Origin: Eriocheir sinensis
Lineage: Eukaryota > Arthropoda > Malacostraca > Decapoda > Varunidae
DNA: 64,000 nt
Assembly: GCF_024679095.1 (NCBI RefSeq)
Contig: NC_066549.1
Span: 4,365,714 to 4,429,713 of the forward strand
Direction of reading: 5' to 3'
A program made the translations under genes and the position numbers. The notes beneath the pieces were generated by a model. That model was given only the letters and a program-made list of their open reading frames with translations, searched no databases and was not told the DNA's origin. Shown here one piece after another: positions 35,441-47,098 of the stretch (positions within the stretch are counted from its first letter, which is position 1; every line of letters begins with the position of its first letter).

Positions 35441-36212
35441 TGGAGGTGTCGGCGGCGGCAGCGAAATAAGCGTGGCCCGTCAGGTGGAGTTAATTGGTGT
35501 TTGAGTCGGGCACATATTGGAGGCAGCTTCGCGTGGAGTTCAACTTTGAAATTTCGTTGAGCCGATGCAAATTAAACACCGTGACGTCCGCGAAATAGTT
35601 TCCTTTTGTGCTGCCCGGCGGCCAGAAAGAAAAAAAAATGAGGCTTGCGATATCGACAATGAAGACCAAACAGAAACAGACAGACACACGTGATAAAAAA
35701 GATAGACAGGTACACGGATAAAAAAACACACATGCGGAAAAAAAAGAGGAAATATAACCCGTACATTAACACCTTTGCGAGCTTTTTTTTAACATCAATA
35801 ATCAATGAAACAAAAATAGACGCGATAGGCTGATTTGCACTTAACTTTTTTTCTAACAGAATTTGCACGTTACAAATGACTGATAATGCATTTAAAAGCG
35901 TGGTCAGTACGAGAAGCAGACTGGTAACTGGAGGTGAACGACACGGAAATGAACAGAGTGCAGAAAAAACATTATTCAAGGCGCGTGGCATTCCATACCC
36001 CCAAAAGCCTGTTTGAATTATGCATGAAAGTATTAAAGAGTATTACCAAGTTTAACTAGAATGTATTTCACAGCATACGGTTATAGACTATGCAACAAAG
36101 GCTCGATAAGACGTCAAATATAGCAACATGATCATATATACTTGCTGTGGGGAGGATAATACTTATAATTCTCACGTAGTATTGTATCGTTAACTGAATA
36201 AGAACACGTGTG
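35441..36212. other. non-coding stretch, no gene seen
   Basis: The minus 139-residue frame (35572-35991) is hydrophobic and Phe/Leu-rich with no motif. Confidence 0.45.
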
Positions 36213-36241
36213 GTAGATTAGATTAGATTAGATTAGATTAT
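36213..36241. repeat. (GATTA)n
   Basis: Five to six units; not the arthropod telomere repeat. Confidence 0.9.
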
Positions 36242-36295
36242 TGTGGCGTTTTGTCTTGGCACCGCAACTACAGGGTCATATGGCCCCAAAAAGAC

Positions 36296-36925
36296 TTGTA
36301 ATTTAAAACTATATAAAACCGGTAAAAAATAAAAATAAAAACATGATAAAAAAAACTATAAAACCAGTTAAAAATTAAAAACGTTATAAAAAAAAACACT
36401 AATAGAACTATATAAAACCGTTAAAAAAATAAAAACATGATAAAAAAACATAAAACCAGTTAAAAATTAAAAACGTTATAAAAAAAACACTAATAGAACT
36501 ATATAAAACCGTTAAAAAAATAAAAACATGATAAAAAAACTATAAAACCAGATAAAAATTAAAAACGTTATAAAAGAAACACTAATAGAACTATATAAAA
36601 CCGTTAAAAAATAAAAACATGATAAAAAAACATAAAACCAGTTAAAAATTAAAAACGTTATAAAAAACACTAATAGAACTATATAAAACCGGTAAAAAAA
36701 TAAAAACATTATAAAAAAACTATAAAACCAGTTAAAAATTAAAAACGTTATAAAAAACACTAATAGAACTATATAAAACCGGTTAAAAATTAAAAACGTT
36801 ATAAAAAACACTAATAGAACTATATAAAACCGGTTAAAAATTAAAAACGTTATAAAAAAACACTAATAGAACTATATAAAACCGGTTAAAAATTAAATAC
36901 AAGATAAAAAACAACGATACAAAGT
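36296..36925. repeat. A-rich tandem array with period change
   Basis: ACACTAATAGAACTATATAA recurs about every 90 bp (about 36396, 36488, 36579, 36668, 36758) and then every 51-52 bp (36809, 36861). The 90-bp unit contains an extra ATAAAAACATGATAAAAAAA half that is lost from the short units. Confidence 0.88.
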
Positions 36926-37209
36926 CAATAAAACCTACAGGAGGTCGAGGGCGCAAAACGTGTGGTAATGAACAATAAAAAAAAAAAAACATCTAGAAAA
37001 CAACATAAAACCAGACATACAAAAAAAATATGAAGGAGACGAAAAGCCAAGAAATAAATAAGATAAAACTGAACGTGTAAAGTGAGACGGAGGGATTAAA
37101 AGGCCTGGAAAATATGTTGTGTCGGTGTTCAGAGAGAGGAAACTGCGGCTGTACAGATAATATATATAATTCACTGCGACCTTTCTCACGCCTTCCGGGA
37201 TATGGATAA

Positions 37210-37211
<2 letters not shown>
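36926..37211. other. non-coding stretch
   Basis: Nothing recognised. Confidence 0.45.

Positions 37212-37246
<35 letters not shown>
37212..37246. repeat. (CA)n microsatellite
   Basis: About 17 units. Confidence 0.95.
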
Positions 37247-37247
<1 letters not shown>

Positions 37248-37404
37248 CACGTCGTCGCTGTGTTTCAAAATTAATGGGGATGCAGTTTGCTCGGCGAGAC
37301 AATTTCCCGACTGAGCTCCGGCGACGAGAGAATTACGATGTCGGGTGGTATCTCTCTCTCCCTCCCCCGCTATTTCGTGCCTCTACCAGCGCGTCCATTA
37401 CAAC

Positions 37405-37430
37405 TATTAATCTTACCACCACTACTACTG

Positions 37431-37475
<45 letters not shown>

Positions 37476-37550
37476 ACTACTACTGCTGTACCTGTTACTG
37501 TACTTTCTCTTCTGTCTAATACTTCCGTTACTATGAATGACAACCTCTGT

Positions 37551-37582
<32 letters not shown>

Positions 37583-37900
37583 ACTACTACTGCTCTACCT
37601 GTTACTGTTCTTTCTCTTCTGTCTAATACTTCCGTTACTATGAATGACAACCTGTATTACTACTACTACTACTACTACTACTACTGCTACTACTGTTCCG
37701 GCTGTTATTCTTATCATTCTTCCTCCTCTGCCTAATATTTTCGCTACTATGATTGACTACCTCTATTGTCACTACTACTACACTGCTTCTACTCACTCTA
37801 ATACTACTGCTCAAACTATTTCTGTTCTCCTTCTGTCAAATTCTTCCACAACTATGATTATTTACCTCTTCTTCTACTACTACTACTATTATTGCTGCTG
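37405..37900. repeat. (CTA)n array with longer-range duplication
   Basis: CTA runs at about 37420-37474, 37550-37583, 37660-37690 and 37870-37890. Between them the block TCTTCTGTCTAATACTTCCG followed by TTACTATGAATGACAACCT is repeated, so an approximately 120-130-bp unit is tandemly duplicated. Confidence 0.88.
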
Positions 37901-38003
37901 CTACTTTTCTAAACCATCATATGTAGAAATAAGAAAATGTCCTAAACGGTAGAAGTGAAAAATATATAACAATTAAATATATCAGATTCTAAATTTGGGT
38001 TTG

Positions 38004-38076
<73 letters not shown>

Positions 38077-38131
38077 TCCGTGTCAAGGGACTGGTGTGTC
38101 ATGGCCATGTTGGGACGGCGCACTAAATCTT

Positions 38132-38179
<48 letters not shown>
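38004..38179. repeat. (CA)n and (GT)n in inverted arrangement
   Basis: (CA)n at 38004-38072 and (GT)n at 38137-38179 flank 64 bp. The two runs are complementary on one strand. Confidence 0.95.
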
Positions 38180-38181
<2 letters not shown>

Positions 38182-38495
38182 ACAAGTTGCAAACTGGCGA
38201 GGTCTCAGAGACAGATGAGTTTCCGTCCTAGCATGGCGCAGACCGGGACCCTTTAATATATATGGGGCTCCAGCTAATATAATAAATAAGGTGACAACAC
38301 AATTTACGAGACGTGGCCATCCGGGGGGGGAGGGGGGGGGGTTATGGCCAGCTTTCCCAATAATAAGATACGCCTCTAATGTACCGCATCCAATCAGCTG
38401 CAGCATTGGAAAAACTGACCACGGCAACGACCAGACCTCCTCCAGTCTAGAAGGTATTAACAATCACTCAGGCCGCCCCTCGTATCTGAGCCTCA
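38180..38495. other. non-coding stretch
   Basis: G run at 38321-38341; no gene seen. Confidence 0.45.
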
Positions 38496-39025
38496 CAACG
38501 TTTAGTGTTAGGACTACCAAATCAGAGTAACTTGGCTGTATTGCTAGAAGAACTGAAAGATACTATATGGGACGTCGTATAGGTTTCAGTAAGACAAGGA
38601 TAATAGATGAGGCATTTGTAATATCAAGGTCTTGTAGATAGAAAAGATGTATAGTACGATTCTTCACTAAAAGGATTCTAGCAGGATATGTAGACGAATT
38701 TTTCAGCAGCAACGAAAGCGTATCAGGAAACGTTATAAATCTGAACAAAATGGCATAAAATTAAAATGATCCGAGTTTATGCGCCAACATTATGACGATG
38801 AAGTAGAAAAGTTATATGATAATGGGATAGTCAGAATAAAAAAATAAAACGCAGCTTTCAATATTCATGGGAGACTGAAACGCTAAAGAAAGAGCCAAAA
38901 ATGTTGAAGGAAAAGCAATTGGCCGTTTAAGAATAGGGACAAGAAATAAGAGAGGCGAGCCTGCTAAATTTGCCAAAGAAAAAATATTAGGCTTAAAACA
39001 ATGAAGATTTTTTACAAGATAATAG
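38496..39025 (+). mobile_element. degenerate LINE endonuclease domain (RTE/CFDP2-like)
   Basis: Across frame breaks the plus strand gives TFSVRTTKSE, NLAVLLEELKDTIWDVV, IGFSKTRIIDEAFV, KIKMIRVYAPT, YDDEVEKLYD, IFMGD-NAK and KAIGRLRIGTRNKRGEPAKF. These match, in order, the APE-type endonuclease of RTE-like elements annotated in many animals as craniofacial-development-protein-2-like: the FNVRT start, the W-D-xx-G-xSExR block, VYAPT, GDFNA, and IGxxGxGxRNxRG. At least five frameshifts or stops make it a clear relic. Confidence 0.85.
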
Positions 39026-39049
39026 CGAACACAAGCAACATTTAGCAAT

Positions 39050-39640
39050 AGCATGAACTACAACAAAAACAATAACAGCAACAAAACTAATATCACAACT
39101 AGACCACCATCATCACCATCACCACCACTCACAAACAACAACAATAACAGCGACAACACTAACATCACAACTAGACCACCATCATCACCATCACTACCAC
39201 TCACAAACAACGGCAATAACAGCGAAAACACTAATATATTCACAACTATATATCATCGTCATCACCATCACTACCACACAAAACAAACAAAAATTAGCGG
39301 CAACAATAATGACATCACAATTAAAGCACCATCATCACCATCACTATAAATATTACTACTCTTCTAAAACATAACCACCTCAATATTACCACTTCCTACA
39401 AACACCACCACTCTATTGCTCCACTTGCTCGTGCTGTCAGCCCTAAGCACACCACCACTCTCAGCAACACCACAACCTTCACGATACACAACCACCATCA
39501 TCACCATCATCACCACCAGCCCCATCCCACCCACCCCATCACCACGCCGCCATCATACTTGTTCTCGTCTTCAGCACCATTCACCACCTCAGCCACCATC
39601 ACAACAATCGACTACCATATTAATACAATGCCATGCAAGT
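39050..39640. repeat. ACA/CAT-rich low-complexity with about 73-bp repeats
   Basis: ACTAGACCACCATCATCACC preceded by AACAACAATAACAGCGACAA-like sequence recurs at about 39060, 39135, 39210 and 39290. The rest is CCAC-rich. Confidence 0.8.
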
Positions 39641-39868
39641 TAAATATCATGTAAATTATCATGACTCGCGCAATAATGTAGCCATAATATGTTGCGGAGC
39701 ATGTATGTTATTGCGGATTGAAATTTTGAATATAGTTTACATTGTTATGGAGATTTATTAGTGTACCTCAGCGCTTAGATTGCATAGGGCTGTAATAATT
39801 TATGCACTTAATGATGAGGATGAGGATAATGAGGATGAAAATAATAATAACGATACCATTGTTATTGC
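39641..39868. other. non-coding stretch
   Basis: Nothing recognised. Confidence 0.45.
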
Positions 39869-39876
39869 TATCATTA

Positions 39877-39973
<97 letters not shown>

Positions 39974-39989
39974 CATTATTATTATTACT
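39869..39989. repeat. (ATT)n microsatellite
   Basis: About 40 units. Confidence 0.97.
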
Positions 39990-40014
39990 GTCATTATTAA
40001 GGGTGATAATGAGA

Positions 40015-40240
40015 AATAGATGAAGAAGAATAAGAATAAGAAGAAGAAGAAGAAGAAGAAGAAGAAAAGAAAAAGAAGAAAAAAATGAAGAACAACAACA
40101 ACATCAACAAGTAGAAGAAGAAGAAAAAGAAGATGAAAAAGATGAAGAAGAACAAGAACAAGAAGAAAAGAAAGAAAAAAGAAGAAAAGAACAAGAACAA
40201 GAAAAAAGAAAAAGAAGCAAAATATATGAAAAGAAAGATA
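40015..40240. repeat. (GAA)n-rich purine tract
   Basis: Interrupted GAA/AAGAAC repeats. Confidence 0.9.
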
Positions 40241-40247
40241 ATGTTGA

Positions 40248-40390
40248 AGGGGGCGCTTTGGTCTAGCCACTAGTGGATTAAAACCTAAAGCCTTGAAAGT
40301 GCCGAGCCGGGGCGAGGCGATTCGACTCCTAGAACGCCGCGGCACTGGGGTTTGATCCTTGGCTCTTCTTTTCCATGGCTTGACGCTCTA
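40248..40390 (+). mobile_element. possible second tRNA-like SINE head
   Basis: GCGCTTTGGTCTAGCC resembles an A-box region and GGGGTTTGATCCTTGG a B-box region, but they are too far apart for an intact tRNA (about 100 bp). No second copy is present in the window, so this is tentative. Confidence 0.35.
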
Positions 40391-40394
40391 ACCC

Positions 40395-40396
<2 letters not shown>

Positions 40397-40474
<78 letters not shown>

Positions 40475-40489
40475 TAATAATAATAATAA
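40397..40489. repeat. (AAT)n microsatellite
   Basis: About 31 units, complementary to the (ATT)n run 400 bp to the left. Confidence 0.97.
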
Positions 40490-40689
40490 AACAATATGAG
40501 CCAGGAATATAAACGAACGCATTGACGAGTTAGCGACGATCGAACAACACCGGATAACGACATCCCGCACAAAGCCACTAACCAGCGAACCGGGTTTAAG
40601 GCTTACACGGCGCACGGCAGCGGGGCATCCTCAAGACCTCCAAGATAAACCCCAGACGGCAAAACTACTTGAAAATAGACTCACTACAT
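40490..40689. other. non-coding spacer
   Basis: Nothing recognised. Confidence 0.45.
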
Positions 40690-40832
40690 TTTTTTACAGC
40701 AAAGGAAGCAGCTCTAGTCCAAAACATAAAAAGAGGAAAACAAAATCCTATCATGCACTGCTCCTGTGAAGATGGGACCGACGTAAAACAGAAGGTCAAT
40801 TTCGGACAGGAGAAGTGTCTTGATATCCCGTC
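40690..40832 (-). mobile_element. poly-A retroposon, copy 7
   Basis: Plus strand: TTTTTTTACAGCAAAGGAAG, CACTGCTCCT, AAGGTCAATTTCGGACAGGA and AAGTGTCTTGATATCCCG. Confidence 0.8.
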
Positions 40833-41278
40833 TTAAGCCGCAGGCAGGAGGAAATACAAACAAAGATAGGCTGTTCCAGAGTTTCCCAGCAGAAGGGATG
40901 AAGGAATGAAGATGCTGGATAGTTCTTGCATAAGGGATCTGGATAGCATAGGGATGGACAAGAGTATAGAAAGACGTGTACAGCGGGGCCACGGGAGGGG
41001 GGAGGCATGTAGTTAGCAAGTTCAGAAGAGCAGTCAGCATGAAAATATCGATAGAATTTACTATTATCATTATTATTACCGATATTATACAAACAAACTG
41101 TACCGGGGAGCAGCGAATGATGTTGGTGGCAAGGGTTCACGGCTTTGTTCTGTGGCCGACCATCATGCACATCAGCGTCACCAATCTTGGCCTGACTCCC
41201 TTACCCCCCAACCCGTGCTTCTCCTCGCCTCACTCCCAGCACGCTCACGCTCCCTTCCTTCCTTCGTTATTGGATCAG
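40833..41278. other. non-coding stretch
   Basis: Nothing recognised; the last 50 bp are pyrimidine-rich before the candidate exon. Confidence 0.45.
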
Positions 41279-41603
41279 GCTCCATTCTCCTTCCCGCCAG
41301 CCCCTCGAGAGCACAGCCGCCGACGCTTTCGTGCCGCCGTGGGAAATATCTATCCAAACTCCTTCATTCGGCTCAGTCACGTCATCTGAGGAGCCGCAAC
41401 TTTTACCCTCCCTGGACACCCTTGGAGGCAGCCCAGACGCGATGAATCTCCGTCCCTGCGGCCGTCAGGAAGACGCAATCACTACCGCTGCCTCAGAGAA
41501 CCCAACCGCCGCCGCCGCAGCCGCCCACACCTCTCCCGAGAGATCCAAAGTCTTCCCCCCAAAGAACACGACACGACGGGATTCATTAGTAATCTGTGAC
41601 TAA
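41279..41603 (+). CDS. candidate 3'-terminal coding exon, product unknown
   Basis: CTTCCTTCGTTATTGGATCAG at 41258-41278 resembles a polypyrimidine tract and 3' splice site. The frame after it runs to TAA at 41601-41603 and reads SPSRQPLESTAADAF, PPWEISIQTPSFGSV, SSEEPQLLPSLDTLGGSPDA, EDAITTAASENPT, an Ala run and SPERSKVFPPKNTTRRDS. It is a Ser/Thr/Pro/Ala-rich, probably disordered segment. No domain is recognised and no AATAAA follows nearby. GC-rich DNA also favours open frames, so confidence is low. Confidence 0.28.
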
Positions 41604-41852
41604 AGGGTCTTTTAGAGCTCGTGGTGCGTGGCCGAGGATTAGATCCGGTTTATCTTCTTGCCCGAGGACTCAAGAGTCTGTTTTTATCAAGAGGCGCTGG
41701 TCGTGGCTTCGTCCACAGCCTGTAAAGTAATCAACGGATTTGTGCAAGTTGTCGTCTTGCATAAAATGAAAATATATAATTATTTATATTTCCTTATGTG
41801 GCTCTAATGACTTGTTTGATTTGAAATATAATACTCATTAAAAATATAACTA

Positions 41853-41856
<4 letters not shown>
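41604..41856. other. non-coding stretch
   Basis: Nothing recognised. Confidence 0.45.
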
Positions 41857-41945
<89 letters not shown>

Positions 41946-41973
41946 ATTATTATTATTATTATTATTATCATTA

Positions 41974-42036
<63 letters not shown>

Positions 42037-42055
42037 CATCATCATCATCATCATG
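41857..42055. repeat. (TA)n followed by (TTA)n and (ATC)n
   Basis: TA to about 41941, TTA to about 42034, then ATC units. Confidence 0.97.
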
Positions 42056-42680
42056 GATGTCATCCTCATCCTCATCCTCATCATTAGCAAGTGAGTATGA
42101 GAAATATGTGAGTTTTATAAATGCATTACGCTCCCTCGATTAGCTTCATCAAAAACTAGTCTAATTTTGGTACTGATTATTTTTTAAACATTTGTCGTGT
42201 ATTCCATTGCTAGGAATGTTGTAATGTTGACGTTGGGGCGATGGGACGACATTTTAAAGTGGTGGTGCAGAAAACATGTTAAATGCGTGTGAATAATGAG
42301 GAACAATGTGCCAGTGCTGCATCGGGGGGTCTGCCGGCAGTGGTTGTGGTGGCGGTGTGGCCGTGATGGTAAGAGGTGTGCTGGAGGTGTGGAGGAGGCA
42401 GTTGGAGTAAGAAATGGCGAAAGTAGTGGTGATCATGGTAGCCGTGATAGTGGTGGTGAGCGTGATGGTGGCGATCGTAGTGTTGGTATTAGTTTTGGTA
42501 ATGGTGGCGTGTGGCGGTGATCCTGGCGGTGGTGAGGGTGGCGAAGGAAGGCGAAAGAGGGAGGGAAGGCCATTATGAAGTTAGCTCAACAACAAAAGTT
42601 GTTACTTAGTTGTCCTTAAAGTTATTCTTTATGAAGAAGTTCAGATCTGGGCCCTCTTGTCTTTGTTGGGGTGTGCGCAC

Positions 42681-42682
<2 letters not shown>
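42056..42682. other. non-coding, GTGGTG-rich stretch
   Basis: Interrupted GTGGTGG/GATGGT repeats at 42330-42545. A glycine-rich open frame results; no gene is supported. Confidence 0.55.
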
Positions 42683-42740
<58 letters not shown>

Positions 42741-42761
42741 CAATCAACATTTTTGAAACAA

Positions 42762-42803
<42 letters not shown>
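42683..42803. repeat. (CA)n and (GT)n in inverted arrangement
   Basis: (CA)n at 42683-42737 and (GT)n at about 42765-42803 with a 27-30-bp spacer. Confidence 0.95.
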
Positions 42804-42804
<1 letters not shown>

Positions 42805-43379
42805 CAATTATTCATCCGTACATCAGGTAATGATAAGTCAACCTCCTAAATCCCTATCAACGCAAACGTTTTGAATCATTAATTTAATTTTGTTTTCCTC
42901 TGCACCCTTCACTGAATCCCCTTACCCTGAGCGGACGTCACGGGCTCCCTCACTTTCCCTAGACACACCCTAACGTCTATGCAATTTAGTGGCAATACAA
43001 CCGATAGACAGTAACTGGGAGGTCAAAGGAAGGGCAGCATCAACGACTGTGTGCACTCAACGCTAACAGCAACCAACTTCACTGTCACATTGATACCCCA
43101 GACTACCTACCCACCGTGATACTGGAAGAGTCCCATTACAATTCCCCTTCAATGAATCGACCAAATAATATCTGGATCACGTCTTTTCCATGAACGAGCC
43201 TTTTGCGATGCTGTATTAAATTTATTTTGCGATTAACGAATACATCAACAACAAACAAACAAAAGGTCAGCGGTGGATCAGAAAACAAGAGACGATAGGA
43301 TAGTCCATCATTCCTATTCCGCGTGTTATGCTGTCTGGAAAAAAACAAAACAAAACAAAGAAATACGCAAACACACAAG
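42804..43379. other. non-coding stretch
   Basis: Nothing recognised. Confidence 0.45.
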
Positions 43380-43760
43380 TTTTTTTTTTTTTTTTTTTTT
43401 TTTGGGGGGGGGGCAAGTGTTTCGTTGTATTCGGTCGACTGAAGGAAAGGAGAAAAGAGAAAAAACAATACGAGACTACGAGGAAAAGGCCGGAAGGAAG
43501 GAAGGAAGGAAGACGGGGGAGAAGAAAGAAGGAGGAGGAGGAGGAAGAGGGGGAGGAGTGGGAGGAGGAGGAGGAGAGTGAAAAGTAGGAGGCGGCGGAG
43601 GGTGAGAAGAAGAAGGAGGAGGAGGAAGAGGAAGAGGGGGAAGGAGTGGGAGGAGGAGGAGGAGGAGAGTGAAAAGCAGGAGGAGGAGAAGGAGAGTGAA
43701 AAGCAGGAGGAGGCGGAGGAGGAGGAGGAGGAGGAGGAGGAGGAGGAGGGGGATAAGAGG
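43380..43760. repeat. T run, G run, then (GGA)n-rich polypurine tract
   Basis: T at 43380-43403, G to about 43411, then GGAA and GGA repeats to 43750. Long open frames are compositional. Confidence 0.92.
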
Positions 43761-44275
43761 TCTGCCGTCATAATAAATCATCTTCCTTGGCTGCCTCCTA
43801 ATGACTCAAGCGGGAAAATGCCAGTCAGGGTTCGAGCCCCCGCCTCGTGTGCCCCCCTCCCATCTTACCCCTAAAGCCCCCCTCTAACTAACCTTACCAC
43901 CCTCTCCCTCTGTGTCCCAAGCAGCTCCGTACCTACTCTTCAAATCCTAAGCTTCCTATAATGTCCCCCCAAACCTCACCTCTCCTTAGACTTTCAACTG
44001 CCTCCTGCTTCCGACTATAACAGCACCCTAACCTCCTCCTCCTCCTCCTCCTCCTCCTCCTCCTCCTTCCTCCTCCTTCTCACTGCCCCCTTGTTTTTGC
44101 TTCCTCGCTCCCGTCACCAGTGAGACAAATTCGCTAACTTGTCTCCATGAGTTCTAAGAAGCACAGTAAATAATGCATGTGTTTACCTCAGTCTCCTGCT
44201 CCTCCTCCTCCTCCTCCTCCTGCTTCAGTGCTTTTAATCCTAATGTTTGCTTTTGTGTGCGGTTTGGGGGTTGGG

Positions 44276-44277
<2 letters not shown>
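43761..44277. other. non-coding stretch with (TCC)n
   Basis: Start resembles 661-735. (TCC)n at about 44034-44067 and 44198-44220. No gene seen. Confidence 0.5.
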
Positions 44278-44347
<70 letters not shown>

Positions 44348-44405
44348 CTTAGTATTAGCGTTTTTAGTTTGTCTATATAAGTGTGTGTGGGGGGGGGGAA
44401 TGTAC

Positions 44406-44443
<38 letters not shown>
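44278..44443. repeat. two (GT)n runs
   Basis: GT at 44278-44345 and 44409-44443, separated by 63 bp. Confidence 0.96.
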
Positions 44444-44445
<2 letters not shown>

Positions 44446-44837
44446 AAATAAATACATATGACAATACTAAACTTTACACTACCGTATTCTGCATGACATT
44501 TCGAAACAAACATTTACCCTAACACACCACCATAACAACATTCACAACACCTTACAACACACTCATGGGATACAGAGCACGCTGAAAGGAAACACTCTTC
44601 AAAATGCGCCATAAAGTAACACAATAAGAGCCCCTCCCGCATCCCCTGGTGGCGCATCGTGAGGGAAGGAGACCATTAACCCGTAGCGCTGAGGGGCGAG
44701 ATAAAAGCTTCCTCGACACACCACTGAACAAAGGCATTAAGACACCCGCCGGAAGGGGAGGAAAGAATCGAGTGTCGCCTTTCATCAGCAGACAGTGGAT
44801 GGACGGACGACTCAGATGCGGCGGTGACGGTCATGTA
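44444..44837. other. non-coding stretch
   Basis: Nothing recognised. Confidence 0.45.
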
Positions 44838-44905
44838 TGTTTTTTTTTTTTTTTCCAGCTAAGGAGACAGTACAAGGGCGTAAAGAAAAATATATAAAAA
44901 GGCCA
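44838..44905 (-). mobile_element. poly-A retroposon, copy 8 (3' fragment)
   Basis: Plus strand: T run, CCAGCTAAGGAGACAGTACA, then truncation just before the core. Confidence 0.75.
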
Positions 44906-44947
44906 ATGTGTGACGTGCAGACCGAGGACAATAAATGATACAGTAAT

Positions 44948-45100
44948 GTTATTTTTTTACAGCAAGAGAGGCATCTCAAGGGCAATAAACGAAAGCAACA
45001 ACAACATTTAAATCCCCCTAGTCGCTGTTCCGGCAAAGAAATTAAAACGAGAGGCCGGAGGAGAGGTCAATTTCGGGTGGAGAGGTGTCCTGATACTCTC
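44948..45100 (-). mobile_element. poly-A retroposon, copy 9
   Basis: Plus strand: TTTTTTTACAGCAAGAGAGG, CATCTCAAGGGC, CCCTAGTCGCTGTTCC and GAGAGGTCAATTTCGGGTGG, ending GAGAGGTGTCCTGATA. Near full length. Confidence 0.85.
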
Positions 45101-45293
45101 CTGCTATGTGTGAACTCATCAACCAGACTACCCAGCAATCAATCAACCCATCAGTCCAGGCATCCATTTATCTATTATTAATCTATTTATTTAATTACCT
45201 GTCTATTTGTCTACCTACCTGCCTGCTCGTCAAGGGAAGCATTGTTTGACCATCGCTAAACGTTCGATACTTTACATTGTGTGAGGTTTATTT

Positions 45294-45294
<1 letters not shown>
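45101..45294. other. non-coding spacer
   Basis: ATCAATCA and CTATTTAT-type words; no gene. Confidence 0.45.

Positions 45295-45354
<60 letters not shown>
45295..45354. repeat. (CA)n microsatellite
   Basis: About 30 units. Confidence 0.96.
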
Positions 45355-46143
<789 letters not shown>

Positions 46144-46147
46144 TTAA

Positions 46148-46356
46148 TCCCGTTCACACTGTGCAGACTCTGGACCACGACAACCCAGCGACTCCGGGAA
46201 AGCAAGGTCTTGGGTGTGAAATGTTGACATGAAAGGGTCGCATATAGTTTTTCCGACCATGTGCGACCCTTCCACATCAACATTTCACACCCAAGACCTC
46301 GTATACCCTGAGTCGCTGGGTTGTTGTACCAGAAATCGGCACAGTATGAAAGGGGC
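46148..46356. mobile_element. foldback MITE with TTAA duplications
   Basis: TTAA lies at 46144-46147 and 46357-46360. Left end CCCGTTCACACTGTGC matches the inverse of the right end, CCCCTTTCATACTGTGC. Farther in, ACAACCCAGCGACTC, AAGGTCTTGGGTGTGAAATG and GGGTCGCAT each recur inverted on the other side of a loop near 46240-46255. The 209 bp can fold almost end to end. TTAA targeting is shared with piggyBac-type transposases, but the ends differ from the 1811-2393 element. Confidence 0.88.
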
Positions 46357-46360
46357 TTAA

Positions 46361-46624
46361 GTGGCTACGACTCCAGCACTGACGAAAACAGTCTTGGATT
46401 CCAAATATTTACATCATCCTAACATCAAACGAAGGTCCAGTGAATACATCAACGCGGTGAATATAAACGCATTGAGTAGTACATTATTATTACCAAGTTA
46501 TACCTTGTCTTACCTTCTTCATTTCACATTTCCATCACTTCGTTTAGTTTAGTTCACTTATATATTTTTTTTTCATCTTACCTCCTGATGTTTTTGTGTA
46601 CTTCCTTTCCACTGTTATTGAAAT

Positions 46625-46625
<1 letters not shown>
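46361..46625. other. non-coding stretch
   Basis: Nothing recognised. Confidence 0.45.

Positions 46626-46667
<42 letters not shown>
46626..46667. repeat. (TAC)n microsatellite
   Basis: About 14 units. Confidence 0.95.
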
Positions 46668-46668
<1 letters not shown>

Positions 46669-47007
46669 GCGCTCATCATCCCCATCGTCAGCATCGTAGT
46701 TAAACCCTATAGTGGTCACGCCCAGCACTGTGCCTTCCATAATTCCTCTTCTTCTGTTTCCGTCGTCAAATAAAGAAAAATAAGAGTTCAGGAAAAAAAT
46801 TAAGGCCCGATTAAGGCTTTTACCGGCACGTGACTTTCCATTAACAACAATAAAACAACTTCGAGTCCACCGCCGCTCTAACGGTTTTAATTACCCGGAT
46901 GATGAGGCCATTAATCTCGGCGGAGTTTGTCTCGGGCAAATTTCAGGGAATGCTTGCTTTTTTTTATTTTCTCCTCACTGTCCGTCCACCTGTCCCCCCA
47001 CTCCCCC

Positions 47008-47011
<4 letters not shown>
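46668..47011. other. non-coding stretch
   Basis: Nothing recognised. Confidence 0.45.

Positions 47012-47097
<86 letters not shown>
47012..47097. repeat. (TC)n microsatellite
   Basis: About 43 units. Confidence 0.97.

Positions 47098-47098
<1 letters not shown>

Noticed and set aside
36213..36241. Telomere-like repeat
   Set aside because: GATTA units are not the TTAGG repeat of arthropod telomeres and only about 29 bp are present.
37287..37952. Thr- and Tyr-rich open frames
   Set aside because: Translations of (CTA)n in different phases.
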